Counted from the stretch's first letter, positions 53,338 to 63,201 are shown. The stretch: 64,000 bases of DNA from Actinopolymorpha alba DSM 45243 (GCF_000373925.1 NZ_KB892708.1:186001-250000); one strand, 5' to 3'. Program-made: numbers and translations. The notes: generated by a model from the letters alone, not told the origin.

Positions 53338-53506
53338 GCCGGGCATTCTCCCGCACGCCACCGACAACCGGGGCCGCCGCGATGGCAGCGAACCTCCAAG
53401 GACGGTACCGTCCGTTCCGTCCTGTACGTGTGTGTCTGGAGCCGTATGGCTGCGAGGGCGACGGCCCGGCTGCAGACCACTCTTGGCCTCGACGACCGGA
53501 GGGCCC

Positions 53507-56041
53507 ATGTCAGGAGTCAGCGAGATCCGCCGGATGTTCGCATCCCCGCCATCCGAGGGACGCCCGATGATGCGCTGGTGGTGGTTCGGCCCGGTAGTCG
53601 AACGACGCGAGCTCGAACGCCAGTTGCGGGCGATGGCGGCGGCCGGGATCGGCGGGGTCGAGGTCTCGTTCGTCTATCCTCTCGGCCCCGTTGAGACTCC
53701 CTTCGGCTCGTCGGAGTTCTACGACCAGGTGCGGTTCGCTGCGCGGAGGGCTCGTGAGCTGGGGCTGCGGTTCGACCTGACCCTTGGGAGTGGATGGTCG
53801 TTCGGCGGCGGGCACATCGGTCCGGAGCTGGCCGCGCGCCGGCTGCACTGGGACCGGCGCGAGATCACCGGCGCGGCGCTCGACGTACCCGTATCCGTCT
53901 TGTGGCCCGGCGACGAGTTCGTCGCCGCCTTCGTCGGTGACGGCGCGGCCGGGACACCGAGTTCGTACGCCTCGCTCGAGGCGACTGACGGGGTGATCCG
54001 CGTACCCCGAGGGAGCGGACCCCGCGAGGTGCTGGTCGCGTACTCCCGGCCGACGGGCCAGAACGTCAAGCGGGCGGCCGTGGGTGCCGAGGGTCCGGTG
54101 CTGGATCACTACTCCGCTTCCGCGGCCGCGGAGCACATCCGGTGTGTGGCGGAACCCCTGCTGGCGGCGGCGACGCCGGAGCTCGTCGGTTCGGTGTTCT
54201 GCGACAGCCTCGAGGTCTATCACGCCGACTGGACCCGTGACGCTTTCGAGGAGTTCAGCAAGAGACGCGGCTACGACCTCCGGCCACGGCTGTACGAACT
54301 CCTCGTCGACACGGGTGGATCGGCTCAGCTCCGCATCGACTTCTACCGCACGTTGTCCGAGCTGTACGAGAAGAACTTCGTCGCGGTCTTCCACCGGTGG
54401 GCGTCAAGTCACGGCGTGCCGTTCCGGATCCAGAGCTACGGCGAACCGCCCGCGACGATGAGCAGCTACCGCCAGGCCGACCTGTACGAAGGGGAGGGCT
54501 GGGGCTGGACGAGGCTGCCCGAGACACGCTGGGCGTCGTCGGCCGCGAGCATCTACGGGAAGTCCGTCGTCTCAGCCGAGGCATGGACGTGGGTGCACTC
54601 GCCTTCGTTTCGCGCGACTCCGCTTGACCTGAAGGCCGAGGCACATGAGCACTTCCTGTCGGGCGTGAACCAGTTGATTGGCCACGGCTGGCCCTACTCG
54701 CCCTCCGACGCTCCCGGCCTGGGCTGGTTCTTCTACGCCGCCGGAGCGCTGGACGACCGCAACCCGTGGTGGCCCGTCGCTCCGGAACTCTTCGGCTACC
54801 TGCACCGGTTGTCGTGGCTGCTGCGCCAGGGGAGTCCGGTCCGACCGGTCAAGGTCTACGTGCCGGCCTCCGACGCGTACGCCGCGATGGGGCCGTCCGT
54901 CGGTGGTTCGTTGAACCTCTACCGCGAGGCGCGGCGGCTGATCGGTGACGACATTCCCCGGACGATCCGCGAAGCTGGACTCGATTTTGACCTGATCGAC
55001 GATGACGCCGTCGAGGTGATCGACCCGGCCGCCGTACCGGTTGTCGTCGTACCGCGGACGACGATGATGCCGACGGCGACCAGACAATGGCTGGACGACG
55101 TTGCGATGGCTGGGGGAGTGGTCCTGGTCGCGGCCGCGCCGGCCGCGCCGGCTGCGCCGGCCGCGCTGGCGGCGAGGCTGGCGGAGGTCACCCGTTCCGG
55201 TCTGGCGCTGGCACCGGCGGACGACATCGGGGTCGTGCATCGCCGACTCGCCGACGCGGAGCTGTTCTTCCTCGCCAACACTGGTAGCCAGGAGCGGACC
55301 TTCCACGTCAGCGGGCGCACAGCTCGGCCGTACCTCGAGCAGTGGGATGCGACAACGGGGGAGACGAGAGGCTTGGGCCGCTCCAGCGAAGGCATCCGGG
55401 TGACCCTGCATCCCTACGAGGCGACGGTGATCGCCGCGGTTGACGAATCCGTTCCTGTGAGCGATCAGCCCTCAGCCGAGGACGAAGTGAGGCGACTCCC
55501 TCTGGACGGTCCCTGGTCGGCCCGCATCGGTGTCGAAACCTCACCGGTGACCTTGCCGCACCGCTGGGAGGAAGAGCCCGGACTGTCGGCGTACTCCGGC
55601 GCGGTTTCCTATGAGACCGAGATCGACCTGGCGGACGTCGACCCAGCCGCCCGGGTGCTCCTGGATTTCGGCGACTGCGACGCCCTTGCCCCCGAGACAC
55701 AGGCCTACCTCCCGCCGCACTCCTACCGGGCGCAAGTGACCCCGCCGATCGGAGTCGCCGCCGAGATCTGGGTCAACGACACCCGCTGCGGCACCCTCTG
55801 GGCACCGCCGTACCTCGTCGAGATCTCCCCAGCCGTAAGGCCCGGTCGCAACGCGCTCCGCATCCTCATCCACAACACCGCGGCCAACGCCCTTGCGGCA
55901 GACCCCCACGTCTCGAGGCTGGTCGAAGGCGCCACAAGGCGTTACGGGCAACGCTTCCAGATGCAGGACCTCGACCACGCCGCCGACTCCGTGAGCTCAG
56001 GTCTCCTCACCATCCCGACCCTGGTGATTGTTCACAGATAG
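53507..56041 (+). CDS. GH106-like glycosyl hydrolase (putative alpha-L-rhamnosidase)
   Basis: The 844-residue protein starts MSGVSEIRRMFASPPSEG and has the GH106-like opening PMMRWWWFGPVVERRELERQ and GIGGVEVSF of a TIM-barrel catalytic domain. It has no export signal. The C-terminus is a beta-sandwich carbohydrate-binding module: WVNDTRCGTLWAPPYLVEIS, then NALRILIHNTAAN. GH106 enzymes remove terminal rhamnose from plant glycans or flavonoids. An (AAP)n run near residue 545 is a 9-bp tandem repeat. The start is placed after GGAGGG. Confidence 0.85.
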   Translation: MSGVSEIRRMFASPPSEGRPMMRWWWFGPVVERRELERQLRAMAAAGIGGVEVSFVYPLGPVETPFGSSEFYDQVRFAARRARELGLRFDLTLGSGWSFGGGHIGPELAARRLHWDRREITGAALDVPVSVLWPGDEFVAAFVGDGAAGTPSSYASLEATDGVIRVPRGSGPREVLVAYSRPTGQNVKRAAVGAEGPVLDHYSASAAAEHIRCVAEPLLAAATPELVGSVFCDSLEVYHADWTRDAFEEFSKRRGYDLRPRLYELLVDTGGSAQLRIDFYRTLSELYEKNFVAVFHRWASSHGVPFRIQSYGEPPATMSSYRQADLYEGEGWGWTRLPETRWASSAASIYGKSVVSAEAWTWVHSPSFRATPLDLKAEAHEHFLSGVNQLIGHGWPYSPSDAPGLGWFFYAAGALDDRNPWWPVAPELFGYLHRLSWLLRQGSPVRPVKVYVPASDAYAAMGPSVGGSLNLYREARRLIGDDIPRTIREAGLDFDLIDDDAVEVIDPAAVPVVVVPRTTMMPTATRQWLDDVAMAGGVVLVAAAPAAPAAPAALAARLAEVTRSGLALAPADDIGVVHRRLADAELFFLANTGSQERTFHVSGRTARPYLEQWDATTGETRGLGRSSEGIRVTLHPYEATVIAAVDESVPVSDQPSAEDEVRRLPLDGPWSARIGVETSPVTLPHRWEEEPGLSAYSGAVSYETEIDLADVDPAARVLLDFGDCDALAPETQAYLPPHSYRAQVTPPIGVAAEIWVNDTRCGTLWAPPYLVEISPAVRPGRNALRILIHNTAANALAADPHVSRLVEGATRRYGQRFQMQDLDHAADSVSSGLLTIPTLVIVHR

Positions 56042-56205
56042 CGGCCAGATTGCCTGAAACGGGCGGCTTGCCGGCTTGTCCTAGGTAGGTATCTGGCCAA
56101 CGGTGCCCCTCCCCGACCGTCCCGGCATACGAAAGACCACGAGCGCACGGCTCGCCGTCTTGGTAAGAGATCGAACTATAGTTCGGTGGGACCGATCCCA
56201 TTGAC

Positions 56206-56293
56206 TGGTGTCCGAGGGGGGACTCGAACCCCCATGCCCTTGCGGGCACTAGCACCTCAAGCTAGCGCGTCTACCTAATTCCGCCACCCGGAC
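56206..56293 (-). tRNA. tRNA-Leu (anticodon GAG)
   Basis: The minus strand folds into a cloverleaf with acceptor stem GTCCGGG/CTCGGAC (one G-T pair), a long variable arm (GTGCCCGCAAGGGCAT), T-loop GGTTCGAGTCC, and an encoded CCA. The anticodon stem CTAGC/GCTAG encloses loop TTGAGGT, so the anticodon is GAG. The long variable arm and the anticodon both mark leucine. Confidence 0.95.
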
Positions 56294-56407
56294 TCGCACG
56301 CGTCGCCGTAGCGCTGCGCGGCGCTCACTGTAGCAAACCGGCCGGGGGCGGTCGCACCACGGCACCTTGTCATCGAACTGGCACATTCACCCGGCAGGAT
56401 GAGGACT

Positions 56408-57772
56408 ATGACGGACGAGGTGACAGGGGCCGCGGCAGCCTCTTCCCGCGACGATGCCGCACGACGGAGCAACCCCGATGCGGAGGTCGTGGAGATCTGT
56501 CGCGACCTGATCCGCATCGACACGTCCAACTTCGGCGACGACAGTGGCCCGGGGGAGCGCAAGGCCGCGGAGTACGTCGCGGAGAAGGTCTCCGAGGCCG
56601 GCCTCGACCCCACCCTGTATGAGCCCGAACCCGGACGTACGACGCTTGTCGCGCGCTGGGAGGGCACCGACCCGTCGGCGGCGCCCCTGCTCGTGCACGG
56701 TCACCTCGATGTGGTGCCCGCGATCGCCGCCGACTGGAGCGTCGACCCGTTCGCCGGAGAGATCAAGGACGGCTGCGTCTGGGGGCGCGGGGCGGTCGAC
56801 ATGAAGGACTTCGACGCGATGGTCCTGTCGGTCCTGCGGGCTCGGGCCCGCGCTGGCCGGCCGCCACGGCGTCCGATCGTGCTGGTCTTCACCGCTGACG
56901 AGGAGGCCGGTGGCCGCAAGGGTGCCCACTGGCTGGTCGAGCGTCACCCGGAGGTCCTCGAGGGCTGCCGCGAGGCGATCGGCGAGGTGGGCGGTTTCTC
57001 CCTAACCGTGCGGGACGACCTGCGGCTCTACCTCATCCAGACCGCCGAGAAGGGCTTGGCCTGGATGCGCCTGCGGGCCAAGGGCACCGCGGGTCACGGC
57101 TCCATGCGCAACGGAGACAACCCGGTGACGGAGCTCGCCGAGGCGGTCGCCCGGATCGGAAGGTACGACTGGCCGCTGCGCATCACCCCCACGGCGGAGG
57201 CGTTCTTCGCGGAGGTGTCGGACGCACTCGGGATCGATATCGACCCGGCGGGCGGTGATGTCGAGGCGACGCTCGCGCGGCTGGGCACGTTCTCCCGCAT
57301 GATCGGAGCCACCCTGCGCAACACGGCCAACCCGACGATGCTCGACGCCGGATACAAGGCCAACGTCATCCCGGGCGAGGCGACCGCGGTGATCGATGGG
57401 AGGTTCGTGCCGGGCGCGCAGGAGGAGTTCCTCGCCACCATCGACAAGCTGATCGGGGACAAGATCACCCGCGAGATGCTCAACGTCGACAGCGCGCCGG
57501 AGACGGAGTTCGCCGGCGCGCTGGTCGAGGCGATGCGGGCGTCGCTACAGGCCGAGGATCCGGCCGGTCGTGCGGTGCCGTACCTCATGTCTGGGGGTAC
57601 GGACGGAAAGGCCTGGGACCGCCTGGGCATCCAGTGCTTCGGGTTCGCTCCGCTGAAGCTGCCCCCGGACCTCGACTTCGTGGGGATGTTCCACGGCATC
57701 GACGAGCGGGTGCCGACGGAGTCCCTGGAGTTTGGTGCGCGGGTACTCGACAGGTTCCTCGACCTCGCCTGA
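56408..57772 (+). CDS. M20-family metallopeptidase
   Basis: The M20 (ArgE/DapE/dipeptidase) enzyme has about 454 residues. It has the first zinc ligands in VHGHLDVVPA, the bridging Asp in WGRGAVDMKD, the catalytic Glu-Glu in FTADEEAGG, and a dimerisation domain (KGTAGHGSMRNGDNPVTEL) with the substrate-binding His. The C-terminus contains GMFHGIDERVPTES, with the final His ligand. It hydrolyses N-acyl amino acids or dipeptides. The ATG at 56408 follows GGATGAGG; one at 56399 is possible. Confidence 0.92.
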   Translation: MTDEVTGAAAASSRDDAARRSNPDAEVVEICRDLIRIDTSNFGDDSGPGERKAAEYVAEKVSEAGLDPTLYEPEPGRTTLVARWEGTDPSAAPLLVHGHLDVVPAIAADWSVDPFAGEIKDGCVWGRGAVDMKDFDAMVLSVLRARARAGRPPRRPIVLVFTADEEAGGRKGAHWLVERHPEVLEGCREAIGEVGGFSLTVRDDLRLYLIQTAEKGLAWMRLRAKGTAGHGSMRNGDNPVTELAEAVARIGRYDWPLRITPTAEAFFAEVSDALGIDIDPAGGDVEATLARLGTFSRMIGATLRNTANPTMLDAGYKANVIPGEATAVIDGRFVPGAQEEFLATIDKLIGDKITREMLNVDSAPETEFAGALVEAMRASLQAEDPAGRAVPYLMSGGTDGKAWDRLGIQCFGFAPLKLPPDLDFVGMFHGIDERVPTESLEFGARVLDRFLDLA

Positions 57773-57785
57773 CGTTCGGTGGTTC

Positions 57786-58598
57786 CTAGGCGCGGGCCGC
57801 CGGCCTGCGGGCCTTGATCGCGAATCGATGGTTGTGCGTGACAAGCGGGCCTTCCGCGCGGATGCGGGCGTCGAGCTGGCGCAGCCGCGTCTCGTAACGT
57901 CGGACGTCGAAGTCAGGGATCGTCCAGGACACCACACTCAGCTGGTAAACCACGGCCGCAACGTCGTGGAAGTGGTACGCCGGGAACTCCTCGCGCGCAT
58001 GGAGGATCTGGAAGCCCCGCTTCTCCAGCGCGGCGACCGTGGTGGCGCAGGTGTGGGAGTCGGGATCAATCGACAGAGCGGCGCCCAGGGCGGCGTTCAG
58101 CTCCATGTCGTTGCGGCTGCCGGCTTGCTGGGTGAGGATCATCCCGCCTGGTGCCGACACCCGCCACAGCTCGTCGACGTCGAGGGCGGCGTGCCGAGCA
58201 AGAATTACCTCGAACTCCCCGTCTGCGACTGGTAGCCGCCCCGTCTCGCTCGTGCGGACGTCGACGCCGAGAGGTTCCAGGCGCTCCCGAGCTACGAGCA
58301 CGTTTGGCGCCCAGGATTCGGTCGCGACTGTGTGCGGTGGAAGCGGCCGGAGTGAGGCCAGGAGTTCGCCGCCACCGGTGTCGAGGTCCAGCAGGCTGGC
58401 GGCGTGCGCGATGGCCTCGCGGGCGAGGTGGTTGTACGACCAGGACAGGTCGTCGCCGCTCGTCCGGCCGCGCAGATAGCCGAAGTCCCAGCCGCGCATC
58501 GTCGCGGCCGCGGCGAGCGCGTCTGAAACAAGGTCCTCGAAGGGCGGGGCGGCGCTCTGAGCGTCGTCGGTGGGACGTGCGGGGTGTTGGGAAGCCAT
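57786..58598 (-). CDS. SAM-dependent methyltransferase
   Basis: The 270-residue class I methyltransferase has motif I LLDLDTGGGELLASL, motif II/post I LVARERLEPLGVDVR, motif III DGEFEVILARHAALDVDELW, and the later APGGMILTQQAG. The motif I sequence lacks the usual ExGxG acid (D-T-GGG). The substrate is not indicated. It is convergent with the M20 gene and has a 290-bp upstream gap in which nothing is recognised. Confidence 0.85.
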   Translation of the reverse strand: MASQHPARPTDDAQSAAPPFEDLVSDALAAAATMRGWDFGYLRGRTSGDDLSWSYNHLAREAIAHAASLLDLDTGGGELLASLRPLPPHTVATESWAPNVLVARERLEPLGVDVRTSETGRLPVADGEFEVILARHAALDVDELWRVSAPGGMILTQQAGSRNDMELNAALGAALSIDPDSHTCATTVAALEKRGFQILHAREEFPAYHFHDVAAVVYQLSVVSWTIPDFDVRRYETRLRQLDARIRAEGPLVTHNHRFAIKARRPAARA

Positions 58599-58888
58599 GT
58601 CAGTCCTGTTCTGTGAGGAACGATTGGCGAAGTCTGAGAAAGGTCGCCCAACTCACCCGACTGCGTGGACGCAGGGTCGCGGAGACGGTCGGTCAGAACG
58701 CGAGGAAACGACCGGCAGGTACGCACACGCAAGCCGGGCATACGAAAGGCGACATCAACCTGAGGCTGGCGGCCGAAGAGGTGGCGGTCAGCCGGCTACG
58801 AGCGGATCCGGGCGGGCCCGATGATGTGGACCGTGCGCCGGATGGCTAGGCGTTATGTCGCATGCGGACAATCTAGTGGACAGGACCG

Positions 58889-59098
58889 CTAGACAGGGGC
58901 CGCGGCGCCGGTCGGGAAGGTCTTGGTGGCGCGGATGATGCGGCGCCGGAGCGTGACGACTCGCCGGCCGTCGGGGTAGATGCGGACCCTGGCCAGCTCC
59001 CAGCCGCCGTACTCCGCGCGCTCAACCAGAAGCTGCCGGACGACTCTGCGTGAGAGGGTGCGCGGCAGCTGCACCTGATGCGTTTCGTACTCCGCCAT
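58889..59098 (-). CDS. DUF5703 family small protein
   Basis: This 69-residue basic protein has the conserved string RVVRQLLVERAEYGGWELA followed by VRIYPDGRRVVTLRRRI, matching DUF5703, a short actinobacterial family of unknown function. It may bind nucleic acid or protein, but nothing in the sequence decides this. It stands between the two methyltransferase genes. Confidence 0.8.
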   Translation of the reverse strand: MAEYETHQVQLPRTLSRRVVRQLLVERAEYGGWELARVRIYPDGRRVVTLRRRIIRATKTFPTGAAAPV

Positions 59099-59163
59099 CG
59101 CCCCATGGTGGCACGCGGCGCCGACATTGGACGGGCCGACACCGGCCGATCCGGCCGGGATGG

Positions 59164-59970
59164 TCAGGTAGGCCGGCGAGCGGTCACGAGTACTCGCCGT
59201 TTCCTTCCCACGAGGGGGAGGTTGGAGCGCGCCTCCCGGGCGAGGCCGCGCACGGCGTCGTCGTCACCCGGCTCGAGCCGCAGGACCGCCTCGTAGACGG
59301 CGCGGTAGCGGTCGTGCCAGTCCGGCCGCTCGGTCACCTCCACGTCGACGAAGCCCGCTTCGGAGAGGATGTCGGCGAACCACAGTCCACGGAAGCGTTC
59401 GGGCAGGACCGGGTCGTCGCGGCGGCGCGGCTCCCAGCCTGTCAACGCGAGCCGGCCGCCCGGACGTAGGACCCGCCGGAGTTCCCTGCCGGCGGCGACC
59501 CGGTCGCGGGCGAACTGGAAGGCGTCGACACACATCACCGCGTCCACGCCGGCGTCGTCCAGCCCGGTGGCGTCCAACGAACCAACGGCGAAGCGGGCCC
59601 GACCGTCCAGGCCGAAGACCTCGACCCGCCGCCCCGCCTGCTCCACCGCCACCGGGGAGGCATCGATACCGACGTAGGACACACCGGTCGCCCGGGCCAC
59701 CCACATACCCGGTCCGCCGCGCCCGCAGCCAACGTCGACGAGTACCCCGCCGGTGCCGACCTCGAGTACGCGGGCGAGCGTCGCCAGCCCGTCGGCGGTG
59801 ATGAAGGAGAACGGCTCCACCTCAGGTGGAAGGTCGAGCACGGTGCAGAAGAGCTTGGCCAGCACGGGGGAGCGCTCGTACGCCATGTACACGCCGTCGA
59901 AGGGGCGGCCACCGCGGCGCCGTGACCCGCGGGCCCAGAACCGCCACTGGCGGCTCTTCTCAACGGTCAT
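59164..59970 (-). CDS. SAM-dependent methyltransferase
   Basis: The 268-residue class I methyltransferase has motif I VLVDVGCGRGGPGMW, motif II YVGIDASPVAVEQAG, motif III GVDAVMCVDAFQFARD and the final RVLRPGGRLALTGWEP. The N-terminal 30 residues (FDGVYMAYERSPVLAKLF) and the C-terminal helices resemble ubiquinone/menaquinone- or glycosyl-type methyltransferases, so the substrate is not certain. It overlaps the aldo/keto reductase stop by 11 bp. Confidence 0.86.
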   Translation of the reverse strand: MTVEKSRQWRFWARGSRRRGGRPFDGVYMAYERSPVLAKLFCTVLDLPPEVEPFSFITADGLATLARVLEVGTGGVLVDVGCGRGGPGMWVARATGVSYVGIDASPVAVEQAGRRVEVFGLDGRARFAVGSLDATGLDDAGVDAVMCVDAFQFARDRVAAGRELRRVLRPGGRLALTGWEPRRRDDPVLPERFRGLWFADILSEAGFVDVEVTERPDWHDRYRAVYEAVLRLEPGDDDAVRGLAREARSNLPLVGRKRRVLVTARRPT

Positions 59971-60943
59971 GTTCGGCGCGCTCGGGATAGCCGAACGGCA
60001 GCGAGGACACGTCGTCGAGGGCGGCGGTGATCTCGATGGGGAGCTCGACGTCCTCGACCGTGAGGGACCCGCGCAGCTGCGCCGCCGTCCGGGCACCCAC
60101 CACCGGCGCCGTCACGCCGGGCCGGTCGCGTACCCAGGCCAGCGCCACCTCCAGCGGCGCGAGCCCGAGCCCGTCGGCGGCGCGGCACACCGCGTCGACG
60201 ATCCGGTAGCTGCGCTTGTCGAGATAGACGCCGACGAAACGTTCGAAGTGCGGGGACGCCGCGCGGGAGTCGGCGGGCGTGCCCGTGCGGTACTTGCCGG
60301 TGAGTACCCCGCGCCCGAGCGGCGACCAGGGGAGGACGCCGAGGCCGAGTTCGCGCGCGGCGGGGAGCACCTCGCGCTCGATGCCGCGTTGGAGCAGGCT
60401 GTACTCCATCTGCGTCGACGCGATCGCTGCCCGACCCGGCCAGGCCGACTGGTAGGTCACGGCGCGGCCGGTCTGCCAGCCGGAGTAGTTGGACACCCCG
60501 ACGTACCTCACCCGCCCGCTCGCCACCGCGTAGTCCAGCGCCGACAGCGTCTCCTCCAGGGGCGCCGCGTCGCTCCAGGTGTGCACCTGCCACAGGTCCA
60601 CCCAGTCGACGCCGAGGCGGCGCAGTGATCCGTCGAGCTCGGCCAGCAGGCTGCGGCGGGAGACGTCGACGACGCGTTCGCCGGTACGCCGGGAGATCCC
60701 GGCCTTGGTCGCGAGGACCAGCTCCTCGCGCTGGACGAGGGGGCCCATCAACCGGCCGAGCACCCGCTCGCTGTCACCGTCGGCGTACCCCGCCGCGGTG
60801 TCGACGAGGGTGCCGCCGGCCTCCACGAACGCCGTGAGCTGGTCGCGGGCCTCGTGCTCGTCGGTGTCCCGGCCCCACGTCATCGTGCCGAGGGCCAGGC
60901 GCGAGACCTTCAGGCCGGTACGTCCGAGATAGCGCTGCTCCAT
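59960..60943 (-). CDS. Aldo/keto reductase
   Basis: The 327-residue reductase has the AKR TIM barrel. It starts MEQRYLGRTGLKVSRLALGT, keeps the catalytic Asp and Tyr in TLVDTAAGYADGDSE, Lys in LATKAGISR and the His of WQVHTWSDAA, and ends with AWVRDRPGVTAPVVGART, the NADP-binding region. It is closest in style to the YajO/GSP69-like group. The substrate is unknown. Confidence 0.93.
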   Translation of the reverse strand: MEQRYLGRTGLKVSRLALGTMTWGRDTDEHEARDQLTAFVEAGGTLVDTAAGYADGDSERVLGRLMGPLVQREELVLATKAGISRRTGERVVDVSRRSLLAELDGSLRRLGVDWVDLWQVHTWSDAAPLEETLSALDYAVASGRVRYVGVSNYSGWQTGRAVTYQSAWPGRAAIASTQMEYSLLQRGIEREVLPAARELGLGVLPWSPLGRGVLTGKYRTGTPADSRAASPHFERFVGVYLDKRSYRIVDAVCRAADGLGLAPLEVALAWVRDRPGVTAPVVGARTAAQLRGSLTVEDVELPIEITAALDDVSSLPFGYPERAEHDR

Positions 60944-61267
60944 CGACGATCCCCAATCGTTCCCGGGGCGCGGGCCCCTCGGGACGCGCGGGCATCCTCG
61001 GCACGGCTCAGCATCACCCGCGTACGCGACCCGGCGCTTGAGGGGACATTAAAAGGTCACGTAAAAGCCGAGGTCGCCGGGGTCGGGCGGACCGCCCGCG
61101 GTGACCATCGCGGCGAGTCCGTGCGGGACCGCGGGACGGGGACTCCTGGCGTCGGTCACCACAGCTTCGCCGAGTAGGCTCGCCAGGCTGCCACGCCCGG
61201 CGCCGTCATGCGTGCCGACGCCGAACCAGCACCCGCACCAGCACGAGCACGAAGGAGGGGCGGCCCT
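60944..61267. other. 324-bp gap between divergent genes
   Basis: No gene, RNA or strong repeat is recognised between the aldo/keto reductase and the LLM oxidoreductase. One AT-rich patch (near 61050) could hold a promoter, but no clean -35/-10 pair is visible. Confidence 0.6.
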
Positions 61268-62326
61268 GTGCGTCTGGGACTCACCCTCAGCTACTGGGAC
61301 GCCGAGAGCCTGGGCGACAACCTCGCCCTCGCCGAGGAGGCGGACCGGCTCGGATACGCGGTGTGCTGGGCCGCCGAGGCGTACGGCCTCGACGCGGCGA
61401 CGGTGCTCGCGACGGTGGCCGCGCGCACGAGCCGCATCGACATCGGCTCCGCGGTCCTCCAGATCCCGGCCCGCGCCCCCGCCATGACGGCAATGACGGC
61501 GGCCACTCTCGATGCCCTGTCGGGCGGGCGGTTCCGCCTGGGCCTTGGCGTCTCGGGTCCGCAGGTCTCTGAGGGGTGGTACGGCGTACGCTTCGCCGAC
61601 CCTCTCGGACGCACCCGGGAGTACGTCGAGGTGGTCCGGCAGGCGCTGCGCCGCGAGCCGCTCACTCACGCCGGCGAGCACCTCACGCTCCCGCTGCCTG
61701 ACGGGCCCGGCAAGCCGCTCCGGCTTTCTGTGCGACCGGTGCGCGACCATGTTCCTCTCTACCTCGCGGCGGTCGGGCCCCGTAACCTCCAGTTGGCCGG
61801 CGAGATCGCCGACGGCTGGCTGGGTGTCTTCGTGTCGCCGGACTTCCTGCCCGACAGCCTCGCCCAGATCAGGGCGGGCTGGGTGCGGGCCGACCGGTCA
61901 GACGAGGACACGGTCCGGTTCGACGTGGCCGCGACGGTCCCGGTGGTGGTCGGTAATGACGTCGAGGCATGCGCGGCGCCGGTCCGGGCGTACACCGCGC
62001 TCTATCTCGGCGGCATGGGCAGCCGGACACAGAACTTCTACAACGCGCTCGCGGTCCGGATGGGCTTCGCCGAGGAGGCTGCCCGGGTGCAGGACCTCTT
62101 CCTCGCCCGGCGGCACCGTGACGCCGCCGAGGCGGTTCCGCTGGAGTTCGTCGCCGCCACCTCACTGCTCGGTCCGGTCGAGCGGATCACCCAGCGGCTG
62201 CGGGCGTACGCGGAGGCAGGCGTGACCACGTTGTCGGTTCTGCCGTTTGGCGCGCGCCTCGACGACCAACTCGGCACACTTCAGACGATGGCGGAGGCCC
62301 TGGCTGCCTCGGGCGTAGGAGAGTAA
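61268..62326 (+). CDS. F420-dependent LLM-class oxidoreductase
   Basis: The 352-residue protein has the luciferase-like TIM barrel with RLGLTLSYWDAESLGDNLAL, RIDIGSAVLQIPARAPAMTA (the F420/flavin-binding strand), and FRLGLGVSGPQVSEGWYG, typical of actinobacterial F420 enzymes. The GTG at 61268, preceded by AAGGAGG, gives the best start. The substrate is not known. The UppP gene starts 2 bp after its stop, so the two are translationally coupled. Confidence 0.9.
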   Translation: MRLGLTLSYWDAESLGDNLALAEEADRLGYAVCWAAEAYGLDAATVLATVAARTSRIDIGSAVLQIPARAPAMTAMTAATLDALSGGRFRLGLGVSGPQVSEGWYGVRFADPLGRTREYVEVVRQALRREPLTHAGEHLTLPLPDGPGKPLRLSVRPVRDHVPLYLAAVGPRNLQLAGEIADGWLGVFVSPDFLPDSLAQIRAGWVRADRSDEDTVRFDVAATVPVVVGNDVEACAAPVRAYTALYLGGMGSRTQNFYNALAVRMGFAEEAARVQDLFLARRHRDAAEAVPLEFVAATSLLGPVERITQRLRAYAEAGVTTLSVLPFGARLDDQLGTLQTMAEALAASGVGE

Positions 62327-62328
62327 GC

Positions 62329-63168
62329 GTGGAGCACAGCGTCGGTTGGTTGGGTGCCCTTGTCTACGGCCTGCTGCAGGGTCTCACCGAGTTTCTCCCG
62401 GTCTCGTCGAGCGCGCACATCCGGATCATGGGCGCGCTCGTGCCCGGCTGGGGCGACCCAGGTGCGGCCTTCACCGCGGTCATCCAGCTCGGGACCGAGA
62501 CCGCGGTGGTGGTCTACTTCCGGAAGGAGATCTGGGCGATCATCCGGACCTGGACGGCCGCGCTCTTCAAACCCTCGCTGCGCCGCCATCCGGACGCCCG
62601 GATGGGGTGGTACATCATCGCGGGCACGCTGCCGATCGGCATCCTGGGCTTCCTGTTCAAGGACGTCATCGAGACCGCGTTGCGCTCCCTGGTGTACGTC
62701 GGCTGCAGCCTGATCGGCTTCGGGATCATCCTCGGCATCGCGGACGCGATCGCGCGCAACCGCAAGTCTCTGACCCAGCTGAACCTCCCGGAGGCGATGG
62801 TCTTCGGCTTCGCGCAGGCGCTCGCGCTGATCCCGGGCGTCTCCCGGTCGGGAGGTACGATCACGGCCGGCCTGCTGATGGGCTACACCCGTGAGGCGGC
62901 CGCGAAGTACTCCTTCCTCCTCGCGATCCCCGCCGTCTTCGCCTCCGGCCTCTTCGAGGTCCTCAAGATCGGGGACGAGGGGTCGCCCGACTGGGGGCCC
63001 ACGATCCTCGCGACCCTGGTGAGCTTCGGCGTCGGCTATATGGTGATCGTCTACTTCATGCGTTACATCTCCCAGCGCGACTTCCGACCCTTCGTGGTCT
63101 ACCGCGCCCTCCTCGGCGCGGGCGTGCTGGCATTGCTGGCGTTCGGCGTCGTGACGGCGTACGCCTGA
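62329..63168 (+). CDS. uppP: Undecaprenyl-diphosphatase
   Basis: The 279-residue BacA/UppP enzyme recycles undecaprenyl diphosphate to the monophosphate carrier for peptidoglycan synthesis and gives bacitracin tolerance. It has QGLTEFLPVSSSAHI near residue 20 (Glu-rich active site), PGVSRSGGTITAGLLMG near residue 175 (with catalytic Arg/Ser), and about eight membrane helices. GTG start; 2 bp from the oxidoreductase stop. Confidence 0.96.
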   Translation: MEHSVGWLGALVYGLLQGLTEFLPVSSSAHIRIMGALVPGWGDPGAAFTAVIQLGTETAVVVYFRKEIWAIIRTWTAALFKPSLRRHPDARMGWYIIAGTLPIGILGFLFKDVIETALRSLVYVGCSLIGFGIILGIADAIARNRKSLTQLNLPEAMVFGFAQALALIPGVSRSGGTITAGLLMGYTREAAAKYSFLLAIPAVFASGLFEVLKIGDEGSPDWGPTILATLVSFGVGYMVIVYFMRYISQRDFRPFVVYRALLGAGVLALLAFGVVTAYA

Positions 63169-63172
63169 CGGG

Positions 63173-63201
63173 CGGCGCGACCCCGAAAGCTCGGGGCGCG
63201 C
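63173..63201. terminator. Hairpin between convergent uppP and GYD genes
   Basis: GCGCG-A-CCCCGA pairs with CTCGGGGCGCGC around AAG, with a single bulged base, just after the uppP stop and 25 bp from the GYD stop. It may end both transcripts. Confidence 0.5.
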
